64,000 nt of DNA from an unicellular cyanobacterium SU2 (GTDB lineage Bacteria > Cyanobacteriota > Cyanobacteriia > Cyanobacteriales > Microcystaceae). Position numbers and translations under genes: made by a program. A model generated the notes under the pieces. The model saw only the letters and a program-made list of their open reading frames with translations. It did no database searches and had not been told where the DNA came from. Each line of letters opens with the position of its first letter. The first letter of the stretch is position 1. Below are positions 1 through 9,974 of this stretch, in pieces. The stretch is taken from positions 120,966 to 184,965 of the forward strand of contig NEED01000082.1 in NCBI GenBank assembly GCA_002110465.1, in the 5' to 3' direction.

Positions 1-2
1 TG

Positions 3-788
3 GTGGTTTGTAATGACATCACTGAACGAAAAAAAGCAGAAAAAATTCGTTTAGCTTTAGAAAAACAAAAAGACATTAGTCAAATACAATCACAGTTCTT
101 TTCTATGGCTTCCCATGAATTAAGAACCCCCTTAACTGGTATTATTATGATATCTCAATTACTATTATCAGAAACAGCTAAACAATGGGCAGAAGATAAA
201 AAAATCAGAAAGCTAAAACAAATTGAATCCTCAGCTAACAAGATTAAATATATTCTTGAGAAAGTTTTTGTGATTAATAAAGCTGAAACTGGAAATCTAG
301 ACTTTAATCCTCAACCCTTAGCTCTTAGAGAATTTTGTCAAGGATTAATGGAAGAAATTCGACTTCAGATAACGACAAAACACATCCTTAATTTTGTCAT
401 TAAAACTCAGTTAGATACAATTGTTGGCGATCAAATATTACTCAATTTGAGTTTAACGAATCTTCTCGGTAATGCTATAAAATATTCTCCTAATGGAGGA
501 AAAATTAGTCTACAGGTGACGGAGCAAACAGAATCTTTCATCTTTGAAATTCAAGATCAAGGAATGGGAATTGATTTGTCAGAAAATCCTGATCTTTTTG
601 CTCCTTTTTATCGAGGGAGAAATGTAGAGAATATTATGGGTTCAGGACTGGGATTAACGGTGGTTAAAAAATGCGTCGATAGACATGGAGGAATGATTAC
701 TGTAACCAGTGAAATTGGAGTCGGTACAACCTTTATTGTTAGTTTTCCTAAAACTCCTTTTTTAGATAATGAAACCCATAGGGAATGA
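3..788 (+). CDS. Sensor histidine kinase, C-terminal part (5' end outside window)
   Basis: The frame is open at the left edge, so the GTG at 3 need not be the true start. The first residues (VCNDITERKKAE) match the tail of a PAS/PAC sensor domain, implying sensory domains upstream. A HisKA H-box (SHELRTPLTG, His about residue 38) follows, then a HATPase_c domain with an N-box (NLLGNAIKYSPNGG), a G1 box (DQGMGI) and a G2 box (GSGLGLTVVKK). By family the protein autophosphorylates on the H-box His and passes phosphate to a response regulator. No membrane segment or receiver domain is visible in this part and no cognate regulator follows, so the signal and target are unknown. Confidence 0.9.
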   Translation: MVCNDITERKKAEKIRLALEKQKDISQIQSQFFSMASHELRTPLTGIIMISQLLLSETAKQWAEDKKIRKLKQIESSANKIKYILEKVFVINKAETGNLDFNPQPLALREFCQGLMEEIRLQITTKHILNFVIKTQLDTIVGDQILLNLSLTNLLGNAIKYSPNGGKISLQVTEQTESFIFEIQDQGMGIDLSENPDLFAPFYRGRNVENIMGSGLGLTVVKKCVDRHGGMITVTSEIGVGTTFIVSFPKTPFLDNETHRE

Positions 789-867
789 TCAGAGTTTCTT
801 CTGATGATACAAAATCCACGTTACAAATTAGGATAAATACTTTTGTGTATTTTTTGTTCATTTTTTC

Positions 868-927
868 AAAGTTCGTAGTAAGGACTTTAGTCCTATCGCA
901 GCAGTCCTCAAGAACTCACTACAAACA
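868..927 (+). repeat. Dispersed palindromic repeat, copy A
   Basis: The unit begins with AAAGTTCGTAGTAAGGACTT, continues with a short palindrome around AGGACTTTAGTCCT, and ends with ACTCACTACAAAC, which is roughly the inverse of its beginning. Related copies lie at 9041-9106, 11788-11865, 28021-28080, 41143-41169 and 60400-60471. It looks like a non-autonomous repeat found between genes. Confidence 0.65.
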
Positions 928-1002
928 TAAAATTAATTTTGCTTACCTACTTAAAACTGTGTCAATCTTGAGAACTGGAGTTTTATTATTTTCACAATAT
1001 CT

Positions 1003-1023
1003 GTTCCCCGTTCCCTGTTCCCC
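1003..1023 (+). repeat. Heptanucleotide tandem repeat (STRR type), three units
   Basis: Three contiguous 7-base units are visible: GTTCCCC, GTTCCCT, GTTCCCC. Short tandemly repeated heptamers of this kind are known from cyanobacterial intergenic DNA. Two further arrays lie at 14103-14123 and 27317-27379. Confidence 0.7.
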
Positions 1024-1150
1024 ATCTTCAAAAACTACTGTTTTCAACATAGACGCATTTTATCTGATAAACTAATCGATTTTCAACATGAATTTGTCTT
1101 GACCAATATCCTGACAAATTGGTTTTACAGAAAGCGTCACAATTTCGGAA

Positions 1151-1687
1151 TTAACTTAGTTTTTGAGTATTTGTTACTAAACTCATAGCAAAGCGATCAA
1201 AGCGTTCCGATAATTTTTCATCGAGTAACTTTCCTTCGTCATTAAATGCTTGCCACGCCTGTCCAATAGCAATTTGTTCAGGAATTACCCATCCATGCAC
1301 CCATCTCATAATTAATCTTAAATCATTGAGCGCATTACTATTAGGTTGACCTCCTAATACACTAATTAAACCCGTGACTTTCCCCGATAATTCATCAAAA
1401 CTCATTAAGTCTAAAGCATTTTTGATAACTCCACTGACACCACCATGATATTCTGGGGTCGCCAATATTAATCCATCGGCTGCTTTCACAGTTTGACGTA
1501 ATTTCTCCACATCGGGATAGTCGGGATATTCTTTTTCCCCATTACAAAACGGTAGGGTCATGGTACGTAAGTCCAGAAATTCCACTTCCCCCCCTAATGC
1601 TTCTACCCTTGTTATTGCTATTTTAATCGCTTTTGCACTATAGGAATTGTCACGTAAACTTCCATTGATTGCAGCAAATTTTACCAT
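1151..1687 (-). CDS. NADPH-dependent FMN reductase family protein
   Basis: This is a flavodoxin-fold reductase of the SsuE/chromate-reductase group (NADPH_dep_FMN_red). It begins with the beta-strand and phosphate-binding loop AAINGSLRDNSYS, and TPEYHGGVSGVIKNALD is the family's FMN/dimer-contact motif. The family reduces flavin or quinone-like acceptors with NAD(P)H; the substrate is not evident. The open frame extends to 1714, but the ATG at 1687 is preferred: it puts the fold's first strand at the N-terminus and has AGGGTG just upstream, giving 178 residues. The gene stands alone. A 7-bp hairpin (AGGCTGT/ACAGCCT, 1851-1868) lies between it and the next gene upstream. Confidence 0.85.
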   Translation of the reverse strand: MVKFAAINGSLRDNSYSAKAIKIAITRVEALGGEVEFLDLRTMTLPFCNGEKEYPDYPDVEKLRQTVKAADGLILATPEYHGGVSGVIKNALDLMSFDELSGKVTGLISVLGGQPNSNALNDLRLIMRWVHGWVIPEQIAIGQAWQAFNDEGKLLDEKLSERFDRFAMSLVTNTQKLS

Positions 1688-1919
1688 AGTTTTCACCCTG
1701 AATATTAAATCCATAAAATAAGGTTTTATTTGATCTTAAATATACAACAATTTTGCTAATTTTCAAACACATATTGAGCATAAATTATAGACTTTAATCC
1801 TCAAAAGTCAACCTTGAAAAATAAAGTCCACCGACCCGAACTGATGAATTAGGCTGTGTAGACAGCCTTAGCTTTTATATCATCAGAATTAAGTCTGTAT
1901 TTTAAGGATTAATCTTGCT

Positions 1920-2819
1920 TTAATAACGAATCAGGGGTATCCATTCATAACTGTTAACAATACCTTGGAAATAATCATTAATCGCTTCCCGTGAGTAGGG
2001 AGTAACTCCGGTTTCTTCATCAAACCATTTTTCATAAATTGCTACCATTTTGGGTTGATCGCTGACAATTCCTTCCATGAATTTGACTAAACTATAATTA
2101 ACCATATTACGCCACGCTGATTCATCTTGGGGAACCATACAAGCATAAGATTCATAGACATACGGAAATTCTGGAACTACTTCTAAGGCACTAGGATTCT
2201 TTGATTCTTTCTTTAATCCTTCTAGGATAATACCATCACTAGCAAAGGCATCTATTGTTCCTGCTTCTAGTTTTTTTAACCCATCATTACGGTCTTTTAC
2301 GATTACTAATTTAGCCGCAGGTTGTTGTTGTTTAATCGCCTGTTCATTGGTGGTTTTCGGGATCACTCCTACTTTACGACCCGCCAGCGTATCAATGGTT
2401 CCTAGTCCGCTATCTTTTTTAACTAAAATTTTAGTTCCACTAGCAAAATAACTCACGGTAAAATCTACCATTTGGTTTCGTTGCCAAGTGAAAGTTGTCG
2501 AAGCGCATTCAAGATCGATTTTTCCATTTTTAATAAAATCAAAGCGATTCTTAGGCGTTACTTCTACCAAATTAAGCTTAATAGGTTTCCCTAATTTTTG
2601 TTCCACATCTTGACGAATTAATTCGAGAATATCCAGAGAATATCCAACCCATTCTCCTTGTTCATTAACATAACCAAATGGGATAGCATCTTTACGAGTT
2701 CCGGCGGTAATTACTCCAGTTTGTCTGATTTTTTCTAAAACTCTACTTGCCCAAACGGGAGATTGGCAAGTTGTAATAAAAAGTAAGCTTAATACGATTA
2801 ACGCTAATTTTTTCCCCAT
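1920..2819 (-). CDS. Amino-acid ABC transporter substrate-binding protein (SBP family 3)
   Basis: The 299-residue protein has a signal peptide (MGKKLALIVLSLLFITT..., probable cleavage after WAS) followed by a complete type-3 periplasmic binding fold. Family landmarks are VLEKIRQTGVITAGTRKDAIPFGY, GYSLDILELI, the substrate-loop segment DFTVSYFASGTKILV, and GTIDAFASDG in lobe 2. It would capture a polar amino acid in the periplasm and deliver it to an ABC permease. No permease or ATPase gene is adjacent, so it is an orphan receptor or works with a complex encoded elsewhere. The intergenic region to the divergent tamB-like gene (2820-3031) should carry both promoters. Confidence 0.88.
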   Translation of the reverse strand: MGKKLALIVLSLLFITTCQSPVWASRVLEKIRQTGVITAGTRKDAIPFGYVNEQGEWVGYSLDILELIRQDVEQKLGKPIKLNLVEVTPKNRFDFIKNGKIDLECASTTFTWQRNQMVDFTVSYFASGTKILVKKDSGLGTIDTLAGRKVGVIPKTTNEQAIKQQQPAAKLVIVKDRNDGLKKLEAGTIDAFASDGIILEGLKKESKNPSALEVVPEFPYVYESYACMVPQDESAWRNMVNYSLVKFMEGIVSDQPKMVAIYEKWFDEETGVTPYSREAINDYFQGIVNSYEWIPLIRY

Positions 2820-3031
2820 CGTTTCCTTCCTGCAATGATTTTATTTCATAGACTGACATAAAAGAATCTATGTTTCGCAGAAGTTGGGCTACCAAAAAAT
2901 AAGAGTATAACTTATATTAGTCGTAAGATTGACTTTAAATGTTCCCCTTGCTTGTAATAAAGTGATAGTGATCTAACGAGCCAAGTGTGTTAACTTATTG
3001 AGTAAACTTGCTGAGTTGTGCCTAGGCAAAC

Positions 3032-6000
3032 ATGACCACTAATCCACCAAATCCTCCCCCAGAACCGTCTGAAGAAAATAATTTACTTACCCCACTGGTT
3101 AATTTTGTCAGGCGACCCTCAACCCTGATTACGGGTGGTGTGTTGCTAACTCTAGGGATAGGAGTCTATGGTGGAATTAATTATTTTGTCTATCAAAAGT
3201 TATCTCCTTTACTCTCAACACAATTAAGTAAAGTCCTTGAACGAGAGGTTAAAGTCGGAAAAGTAGAAAGCTTTTCTATCAATAGTATTCGCATTGGACG
3301 GTCTTCTATTCCTGCTACCCAAACCGATCAAGATTATGCTGAATTAGAAGAAATTGCGATTAATTTTAATCTTCTTCCAATTTTTATTGGTCAACCTTTA
3401 ACGGTTGATATTGCTATCAATGATCCTAATCTTTTTATTGATCAAAATAAAACAGGCGAATGGATAAAATTACCAGAAATGAAAGAAGGAGGAGAACTCA
3501 ATCTTCCCATTGATATTGATGCTAATATTCGCCTTAAGGATGTAGACATTGCAGTTCGTCCCTACGGGTTTAAAAAATCTTTGACTCTAGAAGCTGAGGG
3601 AAAAGCAGGATATAATTATAAGTCTAATGAAAATCAACAAGTTAGTTATGATCTTGGGGTTAATCTTCTCAACAGTGATATCAATATAGCAGGGGAAACC
3701 AACATTAAAAGTTGGCAAACTCAAGCACAATTAAAGGTGAATCAATTAGGGTTAAGTGAGTTAGTTTCTTTGATCCCTAATTCCCCCGTCACCCTGAACA
3801 GTGGAGAAGTAAATGGGGATGTCAGTCTTTCTGTTCCGTCTTTAGAGAAAATAGAAGGAACAACCGGGTTAGGAGAATTTAATATCTCGACGATTGAAGC
3901 CAATATTAATTCTATTAAAGAACCGTTAAAAGTTAACTTGAATTTGGACTTTAAAGGAAAAACTGTTCAATTACAAAATACAGAAATTAGTCTAGGCAAA
4001 TTAGTTACTAAAATTACAGGGGGGATTAATTGGGAACAAGGTTATAATTTAAACATTGATCTTAATCCCGTTTCTTTGAAAAACTTAGTTGATATTGTTC
4101 CCCTCAAATTACCGATTAAATTAGGGGGAGGAATTCAAGGAAAGATCAACCTCAATGGGGAGATCAGAAATCCCATCTTAACAGGAACAATTAATAACAC
4201 AGAATCTTTATTAATCGATAAAGTTCCCATCAAAACCTTTAAGACAAATTTTCAAGCTAATTTAGATCAATTTCTCCTCAAACAAGTTCAAATTATTCCG
4301 ACGGCTGGCGGAGGAATTACAGCCAAAGGAAAAGTAGAAACCGGCATTCTGAAAGCTATTGAAAAACAACAGGGGATTGATTGGCAAAAAATGCCTTTAG
4401 CCTTTGTGTTTGAGGCACAACTTCCCACAGAAAAATTAGCCACTCCTTATTATCAAACCACTCAAAATGTTAGTTTAGGAAATATTGCCGCTAAAGGGGC
4501 GATCGGGGGAACATTAGGCAAGCCATCCGGTAAAATACAATGGCAGGCCCCAAACCTCGTTAACGTCTCAGGAGAAGAGGTTTCAGGACAAGGAGAAGTT
4601 GCCTTATCCGGACTAAATATACTGTTAAAAGATACGGTTTTACGATCTACCGGGGGAAATATCACCGTTAATGGAGTCGGAGATCTCAAAGAGATGGACT
4701 GGCAAACGGTTTTGACAGCTAACGCCTTTTCTCTCGATCCATTTTTAAGGGTTGCTTGTTCGTTTACCACCTGTCCCGATCAAGTCTTTAGTCAGTCGGT
4801 GAACCTCAGTAACGCCAATGTCAGGTTATCGGGTTTATTAGATGACTTTGACCTAGCTAAGATAGACGGTAGGGCGAATTTAACCTTGAATATAGATGGT
4901 GGGGCGATCGCTGTTAATAGTCGTCTGGCAAAAGGGAATATTAACGCCATAGCTACTGCATCAGGAATTTCTCTAGATCCCTACGTTCCTAATTTAGCGA
5001 TTCCCGTAATTTTAGGACAAAGTCGCTTTAACCTATCCGGTTCAGTAGATAAACTGTTTGCCAATTCCACCCTAAATATTAACCGTCTTCGAGTTAATGG
5101 AAATACCAGGTTAACTGTCGATGGAAGTCCCATCAATGCCACAATAGACTTAGGCAATGGCATCTTACAAACCGTAGCCAGAACCGGTCAAATTCCGATT
5201 AATAAAATTGTGCCTAATTTACCGGTTGATGCCAAGTTAATTAGTAGCAATGTCACCTTAACCGGAAATCTAAATTCTCTTCTTGCTTCTTTGGGAAAAG
5301 ACCTAGACTTTGATAGTTTTACCGCCAATGCTGAGGCACAACTAGCGGTTGAGAACAGTCCAATTAATGTTAGAGGCGGACTAAATAATGGTCGATTAAA
5401 CGGGTTAGTTAACCTAGGGGAATTATCTCTCAATCGAGTAATTCCGGCTTTACCCATTACAGCCAACTTAACCGGAGGAGATATTAATGTCTCCAGTCAA
5501 TTAAGCCCCTTACTGTCTACAACCCCCGACCTCAGTAGTGCCGAAGCAACAGCTAATTTACGACTCTCGGCCGCCCAAGGTAATATTAACACCTCCACCC
5601 GCTTACGGAATAATCAGTGGACAACAAATATCAATGCAGCCAACCTAAATCCTGCTTTGATTATCGGGCAAATTGCTCCTCAAGTCCCTCCAATCGATAT
5701 TTCTAACTTAAACGCTAAAATTGACCTTTCAGGAAGTATAGAAGGCATTTTAGAAGGTAGAGAAATTATTCCCGTTCAAATTGAGAATGTAGCTGTTCAA
5801 ACCGACGGACAAACCTTAAATGCTCAGGGAAATGTTCAATTATCTAATATTCTGACTAACCCTGATATTGCTAACGTCAACCTATCAGTTAATGCCAATT
5901 CTAACTTTGATCAATTACCCCTAACTCAATTAATTTCTATTATTCCCCTAGATAAAAAATTCCTTCCCGAAGAACTTAGCTTAGAAGGACAGGGACAATT

Positions 6001-8977
6001 GACTGGAAAATTAATCGGAAAAAACTTGTTAACTGCCCCCACCGCCCCAGGTAATTTAAGATTATTAGGAGACTTAAGAGTAAGAAATTTAGTCTTCAAT
6101 GATCGAGTATTTGAATCTGTTTTAACCGGAAAAATTAACGCAACCCTAGGAGAAAATATTGCCCTAAATTTACAAGGAAAACAAGATAAAATCGCGGCAA
6201 CCTTAACCCCTTGTAGACAACAAAATTGTCTATTTCCCTATCTTCCCGCCTCCTTTGAATTGCGTCAAATTGCAGGAGAAGAACCTCCCATTATTGCCCA
6301 AGGAACCTTGCAGGGCGATCGCCTCACTACCAAAATCGAAGCATTGCCTCTAGAATTAGCCAAAATTGCCCCAGGAACTGAATACGGCATCCCTGGCTAT
6401 ATTTCAGGGTTGGTTAACACCCAATTAGAAATCAATACGTCCACCCTTGAAGGACGGGGAACCCTCACCATTGATAGACCTAGGTTAGGATTTATTGAAG
6501 CCAAAGAACTCACCGCAGACATCCGATATAAAGATAATGTCGCCTTTTTGCGTAATGCCAGCCTAAAATTAGGACAAAGTAGTTATGATGTGCAAGGATC
6601 GCTGAACCTGCAATCACTAGCCCTACAGGGAAAACTAACCGTTGATGATGGTCGAGTAGAAGACCTACTAACCGCCTTAACCGTTACCAACATCGAACGA
6701 GTATTAGACCTCATTAAACTCCAACCCCCAGACTATGCTACCGCCGAAGCCATTCCCCCACAATCGGTAGGAAATCCCCAGGGAACCATCGCTGAACAAG
6801 TAAACCTATTAGCGGTTATTGATGAAAAAATCCGCCAATTAGCCGCCCTCCGTAAACGAGGAGGAATTCCCACCGAATTAGATATTCGCGGTTCCTTCGA
6901 TACGAATATTGCCCTAGGGGGAACCTTATTAAACCCCACTGTTAACCTGGCATTCATCGGAAACAATTGGGAATGGCATCCTCAAGCAGCCTTCCCCGAC
7001 ATTGTGCCACCCTTGGGGTTAATTATGCTAGATGAACAATTTATCCCCATTAACCGAATTAACGTTCAAGCCAAATTAGCCAATGGGGCGATCGCTATTG
7101 AACCAGCCCAAATACAACTTAAAGAGACGTTGTTAGCATTACAGGGGAATTTTTCCTTACAAAACATCGATGCAGACTGGCGTGTAGAAAAGTTTTCTGT
7201 AGATACCATAAGGGACTTTGTTCAACTTCCCGTAGATGTTGGGGGGTTTCTCAATGCGTCGGGAACCTTGAGAGGAACCCCAACTCAACCAGAAATACAA
7301 GGACAGTTTGCCTTTTTAGAAGGAGCATTTCAAGGGCGATCGCTAGAAAAAATCATTCAAGGACAGTTTAGCTATCAAGATGATCGGTTCCAACTCGCTA
7401 CCACTGACGCTTCCTTTGTTTACGCGGCAGTTAATCTTCCCTTTCCCATTACCCCCGACAATGATGCGTTCAACATAGAAGCAAAATTAGGCACAGACGC
7501 ATTAGAATTAGTCAGCGTGTTAACGGGGGAACAAGTCGTTTTAATTGGCGGAGAAGGGCAAATTAACGCCCAAGTCCAAGGACGAATTGACCTTTCTGAG
7601 GGACTAACGGTTAATGACTTAAACGCCCAAGGGAAGGTACTTCTCAACGAAACCGTGTTTCAAAGTGCCGCCTTACCCGAACCTTTAACCGTTAGTGGAG
7701 AAATTAACCTCGACGATCAAGCGATCAAAATTCCCCAACTACAAGGAACCTTTGCCCAAAGTACCCTGGCGATCGCCGGAGTCTTACCCTTATTTGAGTC
7801 CCAACCCCAACTAGAAAACCCCCTCACCGTTGCCATTGAGAAAGGAACCATTGATTTAGAAGGACTATATCGCGGAGGAATAGAAGGCAGTATCTTTGTT
7901 ACCGGAAATGCCCTCAAACCCATTGTTGGGGGCGCAGTTCGCTTGGCTGATGGACGGGTATTCATTCCCCAAGCGCAAGGGGCTAGTACGGATTCACCTA
8001 ACGCCGCATTTACTCAATGGGCGAGAACCCGTCGTCAAGTGGTTGCTTCGACAGCACCTATCCCTTTTATTCCTCAACTACAAGATTTTCGAGTCGTTTT
8101 ACAAAATTTATCCGTGCAAAGATTGCCCCTATTTCAGTTTGAATTTGGGGGAGATTTAACGGTTAATGGGTCGTTAAATAACCTCACTGCCCTTGAACCA
8201 GAAGGAAGTGTTGTTGTCAGTCGAGGACTCATTAATTTCCTTGACACCCGATTTTTTATTGAACGTCGAAACCTTAATCAAATTGTTTTTTATCCAGACA
8301 AAGGACTATTAAATCCCGATCTTGATCTACAATTACGGACGATTGTTTCAGAAGTTCCAGATACCTCGAAAAACTTTCGGGCAGCTGATACCAGTGAAAT
8401 TCCTGATGATAGTTTAAATAAGGTACAACGGATTGATATTAATTTGGCTCTTCAAGGATCTTTAACTCAGTTAATTCCTAGTCTTGGTAAAGATGAATCT
8501 GAACTATGTTTGGTCAAAAATCCCCTACAACCCATTCGGACTGAAACCACCTGGACTAAGGCAGAATTAGCCCAGTTAGAAAACTGTTTAACCCTTCTTG
8601 CTGAGCAAGGTCAAGGAAACTTTGATGAACAACTTCTGAGTAATCCGGTGATCAACTTAACAAGCAGTCCCCCCCGAAGTCAAGGGGAAATTGTTCGCTT
8701 ATTAGGAGAACAAATATTCGTTTTAGCTGAAGCATTGCAAGGACAAAGTACCGAGCAGTTAATTCAATTTGGAATTGTTCAGTTAGCCTTACCGATGGTG
8801 TTCCAAACCCTTATTTATGATATGGAAACAGCCGTTAGTGAAACCATTGGCAGCACTGATTTTAGGATTGTCCCCTTCTTAGAGACTATTTACGAAGTCG
8901 AAGATCAAGGGTTTGTTCGACTCTCGTACGACTATGGGTTTAATGAATTTAGAGTGCGCTATGAAAAACGATTTTAG
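3032..8977 (+). CDS. tamB: TamB/Tic236-like translocation and assembly module protein
   Basis: At 1981 residues this is the largest gene in the window. A proline-rich cytoplasmic N-terminus is followed by one membrane anchor (about residues 32-55). Some 1,500 residues of repetitive short beta-strands follow (recurring 'sxInvxGxlxngxl' type segments), forming the hydrophobic-groove 'taco' seen in TamB/AsmA-like lipid-transfer proteins. The C-terminal TamB (DUF490) domain ends in the aromatic beta-strand signature GFVRLSYDYGFNEFRVRYEKRF. Cyanobacterial homologues and plastid Tic236 bridge inner and outer membranes and work with Omp85 proteins. No Omp85 gene is adjacent here. The gene is rich in HIP1 sites, suggesting long residence in the genome. 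Confidence 0.9.
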   Translation: MTTNPPNPPPEPSEENNLLTPLVNFVRRPSTLITGGVLLTLGIGVYGGINYFVYQKLSPLLSTQLSKVLEREVKVGKVESFSINSIRIGRSSIPATQTDQDYAELEEIAINFNLLPIFIGQPLTVDIAINDPNLFIDQNKTGEWIKLPEMKEGGELNLPIDIDANIRLKDVDIAVRPYGFKKSLTLEAEGKAGYNYKSNENQQVSYDLGVNLLNSDINIAGETNIKSWQTQAQLKVNQLGLSELVSLIPNSPVTLNSGEVNGDVSLSVPSLEKIEGTTGLGEFNISTIEANINSIKEPLKVNLNLDFKGKTVQLQNTEISLGKLVTKITGGINWEQGYNLNIDLNPVSLKNLVDIVPLKLPIKLGGGIQGKINLNGEIRNPILTGTINNTESLLIDKVPIKTFKTNFQANLDQFLLKQVQIIPTAGGGITAKGKVETGILKAIEKQQGIDWQKMPLAFVFEAQLPTEKLATPYYQTTQNVSLGNIAAKGAIGGTLGKPSGKIQWQAPNLVNVSGEEVSGQGEVALSGLNILLKDTVLRSTGGNITVNGVGDLKEMDWQTVLTANAFSLDPFLRVACSFTTCPDQVFSQSVNLSNANVRLSGLLDDFDLAKIDGRANLTLNIDGGAIAVNSRLAKGNINAIATASGISLDPYVPNLAIPVILGQSRFNLSGSVDKLFANSTLNINRLRVNGNTRLTVDGSPINATIDLGNGILQTVARTGQIPINKIVPNLPVDAKLISSNVTLTGNLNSLLASLGKDLDFDSFTANAEAQLAVENSPINVRGGLNNGRLNGLVNLGELSLNRVIPALPITANLTGGDINVSSQLSPLLSTTPDLSSAEATANLRLSAAQGNINTSTRLRNNQWTTNINAANLNPALIIGQIAPQVPPIDISNLNAKIDLSGSIEGILEGREIIPVQIENVAVQTDGQTLNAQGNVQLSNILTNPDIANVNLSVNANSNFDQLPLTQLISIIPLDKKFLPEELSLEGQGQLTGKLIGKNLLTAPTAPGNLRLLGDLRVRNLVFNDRVFESVLTGKINATLGENIALNLQGKQDKIAATLTPCRQQNCLFPYLPASFELRQIAGEEPPIIAQGTLQGDRLTTKIEALPLELAKIAPGTEYGIPGYISGLVNTQLEINTSTLEGRGTLTIDRPRLGFIEAKELTADIRYKDNVAFLRNASLKLGQSSYDVQGSLNLQSLALQGKLTVDDGRVEDLLTALTVTNIERVLDLIKLQPPDYATAEAIPPQSVGNPQGTIAEQVNLLAVIDEKIRQLAALRKRGGIPTELDIRGSFDTNIALGGTLLNPTVNLAFIGNNWEWHPQAAFPDIVPPLGLIMLDEQFIPINRINVQAKLANGAIAIEPAQIQLKETLLALQGNFSLQNIDADWRVEKFSVDTIRDFVQLPVDVGGFLNASGTLRGTPTQPEIQGQFAFLEGAFQGRSLEKIIQGQFSYQDDRFQLATTDASFVYAAVNLPFPITPDNDAFNIEAKLGTDALELVSVLTGEQVVLIGGEGQINAQVQGRIDLSEGLTVNDLNAQGKVLLNETVFQSAALPEPLTVSGEINLDDQAIKIPQLQGTFAQSTLAIAGVLPLFESQPQLENPLTVAIEKGTIDLEGLYRGGIEGSIFVTGNALKPIVGGAVRLADGRVFIPQAQGASTDSPNAAFTQWARTRRQVVASTAPIPFIPQLQDFRVVLQNLSVQRLPLFQFEFGGDLTVNGSLNNLTALEPEGSVVVSRGLINFLDTRFFIERRNLNQIVFYPDKGLLNPDLDLQLRTIVSEVPDTSKNFRAADTSEIPDDSLNKVQRIDINLALQGSLTQLIPSLGKDESELCLVKNPLQPIRTETTWTKAELAQLENCLTLLAEQGQGNFDEQLLSNPVINLTSSPPRSQGEIVRLLGEQIFVLAEALQGQSTEQLIQFGIVQLALPMVFQTLIYDMETAVSETIGSTDFRIVPFLETIYEVEDQGFVRLSYDYGFNEFRVRYEKRF

Positions 8978-9040
8978 TAATTTTATAAGTCTATTTAATC
9001 TGTTAAAAAGTATTAACTAGGTGGAGATAAATAAACGAAG

Positions 9041-9106
9041 GTTAGTAGTAAGCTCTTTAGAGCTTAAAAGTGTTGTATAACGAGGGCTGAAGCCCTGACT
9101 ACAAAC
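9041..9106 (-). repeat. Dispersed palindromic repeat, copy B (inverted)
   Basis: On the minus strand it reads GTTTGTAGTCAGGGCTTCAG, then CCCT, a spacer, and ends with TAAAGAGCTTACTACTAAC, the same layout as copies A and C. It sits in the gap between the tamB-like gene and the methyltransferase. Confidence 0.65.
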
Positions 9107-9157
9107 TTTTGTCTTTTGACTATAATTATTTACTTATCAGACATAAAGGAAAAGCAA

Positions 9158-9922
9158 ATGAGCAAATTTAAAATTATTTTAGTCAGTCTAGGATTACTAT
9201 TTATTGGAATTATGTTAACTTTTTCATCTTTAACCTATGAACCCGAATTAGCTAATCATCTTCCCCTTCCCAATTATTATCAACAAAAAGTCTTACATCG
9301 TCGTGATGGCATTGGGAAATTTTATTTAGGGAGAGAAATTGCTCAAGTGATGGGACATCAAGAAATTCTTTGGCTAGAACGCCCGACTCGTCAAACAGAA
9401 GAACAACCCAATGCCGTCATTGATGCTCTTAATCTTAAGCCAAACGATAGAGTCGCAGATATTGGAGCCGGAACCGGCTACTTTAGTTTTCGTATAGCGC
9501 AAAAAGTTCCTCAAGGTCAAGTATTAGCAGTGGATATTCAGCCGTCTATGCTAGATGTTATTGAATTTTTGAGCCAAGAAAATAACATCAACAATGTTAA
9601 ACCCATATTAGGCAATGAAACGAATCCCAACCTAAAAAATCAAACAATTGATCTCGCTTTAATGGTGGATGCTTATCATGAATTTGCCTATCCTAGGGAA
9701 ATGATGGAAGAAATCGTCCAAGCACTCTCTCCAAGAGGGAAACTGGTCTTAGTTGAATATCGAAGAGAAAATCCTTTCATTCCTATCAAAACCCTTCACA
9801 AAATGACCCAACGCCAAGTTAAAAAGGAAATGAATGCAGTGGGTTTACAATGGATTAAAACTCAAGATTTCTTACCGCAACAACACTATTTCGTTTTTCA
9901 AAAATCCGAGACTCAAGGATGA
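9158..9922 (+). CDS. Membrane-anchored class I SAM-dependent methyltransferase
   Basis: The N-terminus carries one hydrophobic segment (FKIILVSLGLLFIGIMLTF), so the enzyme is probably anchored or exported. A Rossmann methyltransferase domain follows, with motif I VADIGAGTGYFSFRIA and the acidic end of strand 2 (VLAVDIQ). The later segment LALMVDAYHEFAYPREMM fits motif IV. An upstream in-frame ATG exists at 9116, but the ATG at 9158 has AAAGGA 7 bases before it and lies outside repeat copy B, so 254 residues is preferred. The substrate is unknown. The ABC transporter gene begins 52 bases downstream on the same strand and may be co-transcribed. Confidence 0.85.
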   Translation: MSKFKIILVSLGLLFIGIMLTFSSLTYEPELANHLPLPNYYQQKVLHRRDGIGKFYLGREIAQVMGHQEILWLERPTRQTEEQPNAVIDALNLKPNDRVADIGAGTGYFSFRIAQKVPQGQVLAVDIQPSMLDVIEFLSQENNINNVKPILGNETNPNLKNQTIDLALMVDAYHEFAYPREMMEEIVQALSPRGKLVLVEYRRENPFIPIKTLHKMTQRQVKKEMNAVGLQWIKTQDFLPQQHYFVFQKSETQG

Positions 9923-9974
9923 AACAAATTATTTGGAGAACAAACGAAACGGCTGACTTAATGGAGTTCCTGAC

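Larger units (their letters stand above)
789..1150. other. Intergenic region carrying two short repeats, no convincing gene
   Basis: This 360-base gap after the kinase holds a copy of the TTCGTAGT-type dispersed repeat (868-927) and a heptamer array (1003-1023). A 96-codon open frame runs across it but consists mostly of these repeats and has no recognisable protein features. Confidence 0.6.

Noticed and set aside
785..1075. Plus-strand open frame of 96 codons after the kinase
   Set aside because: It is formed largely of the dispersed repeat and a heptamer array and has no protein-like features.
7896..8159. Plus-strand open frame inside the tamB-like gene
   Set aside because: It is a shadow of the large gene, which has clear TamB features in its own frame.
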